From Oceanihabitans sp. (lineage in GTDB: Bacteria > Bacteroidota > Bacteroidia > Flavobacteriales > Flavobacteriaceae), in assembly GCA_018067265.1 (NCBI GenBank), contig JAGPUY010000162.1:1-5896 (forward strand): a stretch of 5,896 bases of DNA, written 5' to 3'. Shown piece after piece: positions 1 through 4,045 of this stretch. How positions within the stretch are numbered: the stretch's first letter is position 1; each line of letters begins with the position of its first letter. Both the position numbers and the translations under genes were made by a program. The notes under the pieces are model-generated. The model was not told the DNA's origin. It saw only the letters and a program-made list of their open reading frames with translations, and did no database searches.

Positions 1-592
1 CTCTTTTAACCGTTCCTTTAGCAGCATACGTTACTAAGACGCCGTTTTCCTTTAATGCATTAAACATGCTTTTAAAGATCTCTTCTGTCCATAATTCGGG
101 CTGTACTTCTGCTCCAAAAGCATCAAAATAGATAACATTAAAAGCTTCTTTTTCGTTTATTTCTGAAAAATCTTTTTGCGCTTTAATCAGTTGAAAGTTA
201 CTGGTGATTTGTGCTTCGGTTTCCCAAGGAGTTTCATGTAGTTTATTAAAAGCAGCTTCCCTTTTGGAAGCATCTAATTGGGTAACATAATTCAATTGTT
301 TTAGCTCTTCCGCAGAAATGGGAAAAGCCTCCACTCCTTTATACTTTATACTAAGGTTTTGTTTTTCGGCTTCTAGCAATGTCATAAAGGCATTTAATCC
401 GGTACCAAAACCTATTTCTAGTATCGATATACTTTCCGCTTGGTTTTCCGCTACATAATGCTGTAAACCATTTTGTATATACACATGTTGCGCTTCTTGT
501 ATTGCGCCATGTGTAGAATGGTATTGTTCATTCCATTCTGGAATATGAATGGTTGTAGAACCATCTTCTGTAATTATTATTTTACGTTTCAA
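1..592 (-). CDS. mnmD: tRNA (mnm5s2U34)-methyltransferase MnmD, stand-alone type; 3' end cut off by the window edge
   Basis: This is an S-adenosylmethionine-dependent methyltransferase of the MnmD/MnmC N-domain family (DUF752, Methyltransf_30). The family methylates the 5-aminomethyl group on wobble uridine 34 of certain tRNAs in the cytoplasm. The 197 visible residues open with the N-terminal signature IPEWNEQYHSTHGAIQEA (17-34). The SAM-binding glycine motif is IGFGTGLNAF (60-69), the active-site region is DAFGAEVQPELW (157-168), and TYAAKGTVKR (188-197) matches the start of the conserved C-terminal block. By family length, roughly 25-35 residues are missing. There is no FAD-oxidase domain in what is visible, as expected for the stand-alone form. 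The start is TTG at 592: an in-frame stop lies six codons upstream (608-610) and no ATG intervenes. The start is 7 nt after the stop of the upstream heme lipoprotein gene, so it is probably the last or a late gene of that transcript. The family call is secure; the substrate is inferred from the family. Confidence 0.93.
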   Translation of the reverse strand, partial: MKRKIIITEDGSTTIHIPEWNEQYHSTHGAIQEAQHVYIQNGLQHYVAENQAESISILEIGFGTGLNAFMTLLEAEKQNLSIKYKGVEAFPISAEELKQLNYVTQLDASKREAAFNKLHETPWETEAQITSNFQLIKAQKDFSEINEKEAFNVIYFDAFGAEVQPELWTEEIFKSMFNALKENGVLVTYAAKGTVKR

Positions 593-599
593 AAAAGAA

Positions 600-1031
600 C
601 TATTTAATTAATAGTTTTTTAATTCTTGGTATCGGGCCAGTACATTCGGTTTGATGACAAGAAATACACATACCAACCGCATTATTAAATCTATCTTCAA
701 TAGGAATATCAGATTCTGTATTGAAAACATCTTTTTCTGCGGCAACAAAGAGTGTAGAAAACGATTGAAATCTTTCGTTTCTAGATTTAAAATCGGAAAG
801 TTCTGCGGTATGAATATTTAAAAAATCGGCAGGAAATTCTGTTGGTATTTTACCAGCAACAATTTCATTCTTAATCTTTAAATTATGTGCATACATCTGG
901 TTCATGAGTATTGCCATTTCGGATGGCTCATACATATCGTAAACCTTTTTTTCTGTATTCGAGTCTTGTTTTGTTTTCTCAGTACAACTTAAAAGGAAAG
1001 TGAAACAAAAAAACCAAAGGAACTGTTTCAT
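600..1031 (-). CDS. small lipoprotein with a single C-terminal c-type heme motif (cytochrome c-like)
   Basis: This is a 143-residue protein with a lipoprotein signal peptide ending in LLSC (lipid-bearing Cys16). The mature part is mostly helical by composition and has one CxxCH motif, CISCH, at residues 122-126. It should therefore be lipid-anchored in the envelope and could bind one heme c covalently. The heme motif at the extreme C-terminus after a long helical segment recalls the layout of cytochrome c'. Sequence similarity to that family was not tested, so this is only an analogy. A further cysteine, Cys130, lies four residues after the heme histidine in HQTECTGPIP, which is unusual. No clear distal methionine ligand can be assigned, although several Met residues occur near 34-47. 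The ATG directly abuts the stop of the DUF4920 gene with no gap, so translation is probably coupled. mnmD follows after 7 nt. Electron transfer or ligand sensing is possible; the partner is unknown. Confidence 0.82.
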   Translation of the reverse strand: MKQFLWFFCFTFLLSCTEKTKQDSNTEKKVYDMYEPSEMAILMNQMYAHNLKIKNEIVAGKIPTEFPADFLNIHTAELSDFKSRNERFQSFSTLFVAAEKDVFNTESDIPIEDRFNNAVGMCISCHQTECTGPIPRIKKLLIK

Positions 1032-1559
1032 TTATAATTGTTCTTCCTCTATTTGTTCTTCCACTAATAAAACACCATCTGCTTCAAAAGAATATGTTTT
1101 TTTAGACGCTGTAATTTGTGCAATTTCTTCTGCAGATTTCCCTGCATCTTCTGCATAATGGCGAAGTTCTTCCACAGGCACTTCGTTTACATACGCTTTA
1201 CCATTTATAATTACTTCTTGTCCTGCAATATTTTTAGGCATAAAAAAACCATAGTCCTTAAATTTAACCATCACCTGTTCTCCATTCTCTAAATCTAATT
1301 TCATCCAACAACCTTTAGATTGACAAACATCTGCCACTGTTGCAATCATTTTAGAATTTATACTATCTCCAACTTTCATTGTTTTATAATGTTCTGCCAT
1401 AGAAGCCGCAGCAATAGCATCATCCGCTATAATCTCTTCTCCAAAAGATGTATAGGCTACCTCTTTAGTTTCTTCTATAGTAGTATTCTCTTTTTTAGTA
1501 TCGTTTTTACAAGCTACAAAAACAGTTAAAAGCATTGCAATAAGTATATATTTTTTCAT
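1032..1559 (-). CDS. DUF4920 domain lipoprotein
   Basis: This is a 175-residue lipoprotein: signal peptide to VFVAC with lipid Cys17, then an acidic and Thr-rich linker (18-34), then a compact DUF4920 domain from about residue 36 to 168. Recognisable conserved stretches are FGEEI (39-43), VCQSKGCWMKL (78-88), VKFKDYGFFMP (98-108) and LRHYAEDAGKS (132-142). The paired cysteines Cys79 and Cys84, followed by Trp, could form a disulfide or bind a metal. The fold suggests a small beta-barrel, but the family has no established function that I know of. The Lys/Glu-rich C-terminus, VEEQIEEEQL, is poorly conserved in type. The gene is probably the first of the minus-strand unit, with a -7-like element about 34 nt upstream. 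Its stop codon directly touches the start of a heme-motif lipoprotein. That neighbour makes an envelope redox role plausible, but this is inference only. Confidence 0.9.
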   Translation of the reverse strand: MKKYILIAMLLTVFVACKNDTKKENTTIEETKEVAYTSFGEEIIADDAIAAASMAEHYKTMKVGDSINSKMIATVADVCQSKGCWMKLDLENGEQVMVKFKDYGFFMPKNIAGQEVIINGKAYVNEVPVEELRHYAEDAGKSAEEIAQITASKKTYSFEADGVLLVEEQIEEEQL

Positions 1560-1592
1560 TTTTTATTTCTATTTATAATTAATATTTCGGCA

Positions 1593-1600
1593 TAAAGATA
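1593..1600 (-). promoter_or_regulatory. probable -7 element for the DUF4920 / heme lipoprotein / mnmD unit
   Basis: Read on the minus strand this is TATCTTTA, seven of eight matches to the Bacteroidota -7 consensus TAnnTTTG. It lies 33 nt before the ATG at 1559, which would give a 5' leader of roughly 25 nt. No TTG-type -33 box sits at 17-23 nt upstream, so the call rests on the -7 match and position. The same TAT-N-TTTATG core occurs in the promoter of the pyrophosphohydrolase gene. Confidence 0.45.
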
Positions 1601-1647
1601 GTACTTTTTAAAAAATAATTAATCTTTTTTTTACCACTATTATTCTG

Positions 1648-1655
1648 TATTTTTG
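1648..1655 (+). promoter_or_regulatory. -7 promoter element for ilvE
   Basis: TATTTTTG is a perfect match to the Bacteroidota consensus TAnnTTTG. It is placed 46 nt before the ilvE ATG, giving an estimated leader of about 40 nt. No TTG-type -33 box is visible at the usual 17-23 nt distance; the upstream DNA is instead a T-rich run. A 14-codon reading frame (1667-1711) lies in the leader and overlaps the ilvE start. Confidence 0.55.
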
Positions 1656-1701
1656 TGTCTTAATACATGTTTTTTAGCATGAATAAACAATTGCAAACAA
1701 A

Positions 1702-2751
1702 ATGGATATAGTAAAAGTAGAAAAATCAAGAATAGATAGCGTTGATTTTGAAAATTTAGCTTTTGGTCGCGAATTTTCGGATCATATGTTTGAGTGTGAT
1801 TTTGTAAATGGCGAATGGCAAACCCCAAAAATAAAACCTTACCAAGCATTAACATTAGATCCTTCGGCTCGTGTGTTTCATTATGGCCAAGCCGTTTTTG
1901 AAGGGATGAAAGCTTTTAAAGACGATAATAATAAGGTTTGGTTATTTAGACCTTTAGAAAACTTTAAACGTATTAATGAGTCGGCAAAACGATTAGCAAT
2001 GCCAGAATTTCCGGAAGCATATTTTACGGAAGGACTAAGTACTTTAATTAGCTTAGACCAAGATTGGACCAAAAAAGGAGATGGTAATGCCTTATATATA
2101 AGACCTTTTGTAATCGCTACAGAGCCTGCTATTTCTGCTGCTCCTGCTAGCGAATATAAGTTTATGATTATTTGTTCTCCAGTTAAAGCCTATTATACTG
2201 GTTTAGTTCGTGTTTTAATCGCCGAACAATTTAGTCGTTCTGCAGATGGTGGTGTTGGTTATGCAAAAGCTGCTGGTAATTATGCTGCGCAATTTTACCC
2301 TACAAGTTTAGCACAAGACCAAGGATACCAACAAATTATTTGGACCGATGCTAGTACGCATAAATACTTGGAAGAAGCTGGTACAATGAATGTCTTTTTT
2401 AGAATAAACGACAAACTAGTAACGGCACCTACAAGTGATCGTATTTTAGATGGAATTACCAGAAAGAGTATTATACAATTAGCAGAAGATAATAATGTAG
2501 AAGTAGATATTCGACCTATTTCGGTGGAAGAATTAAAAACAGCTTCTAAAGATGGATCTTTAAAAGAAATTTTTGGAACTGGAACTGCTGCAGTTATTAG
2601 TCCGATTTCTGCATTCGAACATGCTAAAGAGGTATACGAATTACCAGAATTAAATGCCGATTCTTATTCTACTATTTTCAAAAGAAAATTAATGGATATA
2701 CAATATAACAAGGCAGAAGACAAGCACAATTGGCGAGTTGCTGTTAAATAA
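1702..2751 (+). CDS. ilvE: branched-chain amino acid aminotransferase (BCAT, fold-type IV PLP enzyme)
   Basis: This enzyme transfers the amino group between leucine, isoleucine or valine and 2-oxoglutarate in the cytoplasm. It is the last step of branched-chain amino acid synthesis and the first of their breakdown. The 349-residue protein is full length for the longer, eukaryote-like BCAT subgroup (IlvE type II). Visible landmarks include the substrate-binding stretch HYGQAVFEGMKAF (60-72), LFRPLENFKR (81-90) and ALYIRPF (130-136). The catalytic PLP lysine is Lys189 in GYAKAAGNYAAQ. Glu225 in EEAGTMN would contact the PLP ring nitrogen. Phosphate-binding turns are at DGITRKSI (250-257) and FGTGTAAVISPIS (291-303). 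The CxxC redox switch of mammalian mitochondrial BCAT is absent here: that stretch reads AVIS. The start is ATG with an A-rich region before it. The gene is monocistronic, with its own promoter and a strong terminator. The call is secure; amino acid preference within the branched-chain set is not determined. Confidence 0.97.
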   Translation: MDIVKVEKSRIDSVDFENLAFGREFSDHMFECDFVNGEWQTPKIKPYQALTLDPSARVFHYGQAVFEGMKAFKDDNNKVWLFRPLENFKRINESAKRLAMPEFPEAYFTEGLSTLISLDQDWTKKGDGNALYIRPFVIATEPAISAAPASEYKFMIICSPVKAYYTGLVRVLIAEQFSRSADGGVGYAKAAGNYAAQFYPTSLAQDQGYQQIIWTDASTHKYLEEAGTMNVFFRINDKLVTAPTSDRILDGITRKSIIQLAEDNNVEVDIRPISVEELKTASKDGSLKEIFGTGTAAVISPISAFEHAKEVYELPELNADSYSTIFKRKLMDIQYNKAEDKHNWRVAVK

Positions 2752-2767
2752 AAAGTAATATAAAAGT

Positions 2768-2802
2768 AAAAAAAAAGCAACCCAATAGGTTGCTTTTTTT
2801 TT
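2768..2802. terminator. bidirectional intrinsic terminator between convergent ilvE and the pyrophosphohydrolase gene
   Basis: Nine A residues (2768-2776) precede GCAACC (2777-2782), a five-base loop CAATA, GGTTGC (2788-2793) and nine T residues (2794-2802). This is a perfect 15-bp inverted repeat with a six-bp GC-containing core and a T-tract in both directions, so it can stop transcripts from either side. It begins 17 nt after the ilvE stop and ends 2 nt before the stop codon of the minus-strand gene. Confidence 0.93.
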
Positions 2803-2804
2803 GT

Positions 2805-3191
2805 TTACTTATCTAAGATTTCCGAAATATTAGGTTTAAAGTAATTTGGTCCTTTAAGTACCTTACCATCTTCCCGGTAAATTGGCTGTCCGTCTTCGCC
2901 AAGTTTACTCATATTGCTTCGTTGTATTTCGTTAAAAACCTCTTCAATTTTATGTTGCATACCATGTTCTATAATAGTACCACAAAGTATATATAACATA
3001 TCTCCTAAAGCATCTGCAACCTCTACTAAATCGTTATTATTTGCAGCTTCAAAGTATTCTTCATTTTCCTCTTGCATTAAATTAAAACGAAGTGTGTTTT
3101 TGTCTTTTCCTAAATCTGCTTTTGGTGTTTCTCTATGCCCTATTTTAAAAGCGGTGTGAAACGCTTTTACGGCTTCCATTTTATTTTTCAT
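2805..3191 (-). CDS. MazG-like all-alpha NTP pyrophosphohydrolase (COG4696/DR2231-like family)
   Basis: This is a cytoplasmic Mg-dependent enzyme of the all-alpha NTP pyrophosphatase superfamily, which releases pyrophosphate from nucleoside triphosphates or related compounds. In the 128-residue form starting at 3191, the metal-binding acidic motifs are EENEEYFEA (41-49) and EVADALGDMLYIL (57-69). They are followed by GTIIEHGMQ and the conserved tail SNMSKLGEDGQPIYREDGKVLKGPNY. This tail is typical of the stand-alone family often labelled phosphoribosyl-ATP pyrophosphohydrolase-like; DR2231 of that group prefers dUTP. The substrate here is unknown, and nothing nearby suggests histidine synthesis. 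Three in-frame ATGs compete: 3209, 3191 and 3179. The 3191 start is preferred because it has an A-rich upstream region free of structure, while the first ATG overlaps a hairpin stem and belongs to an 18-nt duplication (MKNKNF/MKNKME). The gene ends beside a shared terminator. Confidence 0.9.
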   Translation of the reverse strand: MKNKMEAVKAFHTAFKIGHRETPKADLGKDKNTLRFNLMQEENEEYFEAANNNDLVEVADALGDMLYILCGTIIEHGMQHKIEEVFNEIQRSNMSKLGEDGQPIYREDGKVLKGPNYFKPNISEILDK

Positions 3192-3209
3192 GAAATTTTT
3201 ATTTTTCAT
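3179..3209 (-). repeat. short direct repeat duplicating the start region of the pyrophosphohydrolase gene
   Basis: A perfect 13-bp direct repeat, ATGAAAAATAAAA on the minus strand, occurs at 3209-3197 and again at 3191-3179. Five bases separate the copies, so the unit length is 18 nt and the reading frame is kept. Each copy begins with an ATG, and a third ATG follows at 3179. It looks like a local tandem duplication that supplied a second start codon. Confidence 0.8.
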
Positions 3210-3227
3210 TTCCGTGAAAACGGAAAT
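3208..3227. repeat. perfect 8-bp inverted repeat in the divergent intergenic region
   Basis: ATTTCCGT, a four-base loop (GAAA on plus, TTTC on minus), then ACGGAAAT. It lies between the divergent pyrophosphohydrolase and membrane protein genes. In the minus-strand transcript it would form a leader hairpin whose last two bases are the A and T of the first possible ATG (3209-3207). As DNA it could be an operator site downstream of the minus promoter. It has no T-tract on the minus strand immediately after it and is not a convincing terminator. Confidence 0.6.
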
Positions 3228-3244
3228 CTTATGGTTTAGTTTCT

Positions 3245-3252
3245 TAATTTTG
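3245..3252 (+). promoter_or_regulatory. -7 promoter element for the small membrane protein gene
   Basis: TAATTTTG is a perfect match to TAnnTTTG. The ATG it would serve is at 3268, giving a very short leader of about 10 nt. No TTG-type -33 box is present at the usual spacing. Its position argues against the longer reading frame that opens at the ATG at 3190, because that start would lie upstream of the promoter. Confidence 0.55.
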
Positions 3253-3254
3253 CA

Positions 3255-3286
3255 TAAAAATAGAGATATGTTTAGTAATGGTCAAA
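3255..3286 (-). promoter_or_regulatory. promoter of the pyrophosphohydrolase gene with both -33 and -7 elements
   Basis: On the minus strand, TTTG at 3286-3283 is followed by 20 nt and then TATTTTTA at 3262-3255, seven of eight matches to TAnnTTTG. The 20-nt spacing is within the usual range for this phylum. Transcription would begin near 3249, leaving a leader of about 58 nt to the preferred start at 3191 that contains the 3208-3227 hairpin. The -33 box lies inside the coding region of the divergent membrane protein gene. Confidence 0.6.
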
Positions 3287-3453
3287 TCGTTTTCGGAATT
3301 TTATTTGCAATCGCATTTATTATAGCCATTACCTATACCTACAGAAAAGATCTAAAACTGCACAAACAACACTACAAAGGAAGCATTTGGGTTTTAGTTG
3401 CTTTTATCTGTTTTATTCTTTTTATTGTTTCCATTAAGCACTTTTTAAAGTAA
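3268..3453 (+). CDS. small two-helix membrane protein of unknown function
   Basis: This 61-residue protein has two hydrophobic segments, about residues 5-25 (from GQIVFGILF) and 39-56 (from SIWVLVAFICF). They are joined by a strongly basic loop, RKDLKLHKQHYK (26-37), and the protein ends in a basic tail, KHFLK. By the positive-inside rule the loop faces the cytoplasm, with both ends outside; the basic C-terminus makes this less certain. I recall similar short proteins in flavobacterial genomes but know no function. The start at 3268 was chosen over the in-frame ATG at 3190 for two reasons: a consensus -7 element lies at 3245-3252, between them, and the longer form would add 26 residues that overlap the neighbouring divergent gene start. 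It is probably transcribed alone, with a terminator-like hairpin 66 nt after the stop. Confidence 0.8.
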   Translation: MFSNGQIVFGILFAIAFIIAITYTYRKDLKLHKQHYKGSIWVLVAFICFILFIVSIKHFLK

Positions 3454-3519
3454 TTCAACTGCAATTATTGTTGTTTGTCTGAATTTTCTATACTTCAAAA
3501 AAAATTATTCTTAACTTTT

Positions 3520-3547
3520 AAAAATACCTATAACTGGGTATTTTTTT
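3520..3547 (+). terminator. probable intrinsic terminator after the small membrane protein gene
   Basis: AAAAATACC (3520-3528), an eight-base loop and GGTATTTTT (3537-3545) form a 9-bp perfect stem, and the T run continues to 3547. Only two G-C pairs are present, so it is weaker than the ilvE terminator. It separates the membrane protein gene from the promoter of the lipoprotein-kinase unit, which begins 8 nt later. The remaining intergenic bases, 3454-3519, show nothing recognisable. Confidence 0.65.
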
Positions 3548-3554
3548 GCATCTC

Positions 3555-3562
3555 TATGTTTG
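3555..3562 (+). promoter_or_regulatory. -7 promoter element for the lipoprotein-sensor kinase unit
   Basis: TATGTTTG is a perfect match to TAnnTTTG, 35 nt before the ATG at 3598, for an expected leader near 30 nt. It is flanked by a 5-bp inverted repeat, ATCTC (3550-3554) and GAGAT (3562-3566), which places six of its eight bases and one more in the spacer. The terminator occupies the place of a -33 box, and no TTG box is visible there. Confidence 0.55.
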
Positions 3563-3597
3563 AGATATTTACCAATAAACTAACTAAAACCTAAACA

Positions 3598-4041
3598 ATG
3601 GAAATTTTAAATTTAAAATCGGTGAGCTTATTATGTTTTTTCATTTTTTTAATTAACTGTAAAGACAACAATATCCAGCAAGAGAACTATACTTTTGATT
3701 TATGCAAGAATCCTTGTGCAATTTTAGACCAAGGCTATGAGTATAATACCAAAGATGGAACAGCAGAATACATAATACCATATCCAAGCGGAACTACATT
3801 AACCGAAGTTAGTAATAAAGATAATACAGTAACTTATGAAATCACTGGTCGTGGAGATTTTACAAAACCCCAATTTGAAAAGTTTAACAAAGGCAGTTTC
3901 GCTGAAATACCTGGCTCAGAATTAACCATTATAGTAGTGTTTGAAAATTTTGACTGCAACGCAAATAGCATTACAAAAAGAAAGAAAAAAACGGTAATAA
4001 AAGGAGTTCCAATAATTCTTGAATGTGAAATTTTGGAATAA
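3598..4041 (+). CDS. lipoprotein of unknown function, first gene of a unit with a sensor kinase
   Basis: This is a 147-residue protein that I do not recognise. The N-terminus is a hydrophobic signal ending in FLINC, with Cys21 as the likely lipid attachment site. Asn at the -1 position is less usual than Ala, Gly or Ser, but the following KDNN fits a lipoprotein. The mature part contains four further cysteines, Cys36 and Cys40 (CKNPC) plus Cys120 and Cys143, enough for two disulfides in an oxidising compartment. The alternating pattern of residues 56-117 suggests mainly beta strands, and KRKKK (127-131) is a basic patch. A consensus -7 element lies upstream. The stop codon is only 4 nt before the ATG of a sensor histidine kinase with a periplasmic TPR domain, so the two are probably co-transcribed and translationally coupled. 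An envelope partner or ligand-capturing role for the kinase is possible but purely inferred. Confidence 0.8.
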   Translation: MEILNLKSVSLLCFFIFLINCKDNNIQQENYTFDLCKNPCAILDQGYEYNTKDGTAEYIIPYPSGTTLTEVSNKDNTVTYEITGRGDFTKPQFEKFNKGSFAEIPGSELTIIVVFENFDCNANSITKRKKKTVIKGVPIILECEILE

Positions 4042-4045
4042 TTTT

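Noticed and set aside
1320..1529. Plus-strand open frame of 69 codons inside the DUF4920 gene
   Set aside because: It is the antisense shadow of a well-supported lipoprotein gene. Its Cys-, Phe- and Ser-rich composition is not that of a real protein, and it has no promoter.
1606..1632. A/T-rich near-palindromic stretch (TTTTTAAAAAA and T8 run) between the divergent DUF4920 and ilvE genes, considered as a terminator or operator
   Set aside because: It has no GC stem and lies between divergent starts where no terminator is needed. It is best explained as flexible promoter DNA.
2914..3159. Plus-strand open frame of 81 codons opposite the pyrophosphohydrolase gene
   Set aside because: It lies entirely antisense to a gene with conserved catalytic motifs. 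Its Ser- and Cys-rich composition is typical of a shadow frame.
3190..3267. An upstream in-frame ATG at 3190 extending the small membrane protein by 26 residues
   Set aside because: It would start upstream of the consensus -7 element at 3245-3252 and overlap the start of the divergent gene. The 61-residue form already makes a complete two-helix protein.
4019..4045. TTG start nine codons upstream for the sensor kinase
   Set aside because: It would overlap the lipoprotein gene by 23 nt and put charged and aromatic residues ahead of the signal peptide. ATG at 4046 gives a normal signal peptide and a 4-nt gap.
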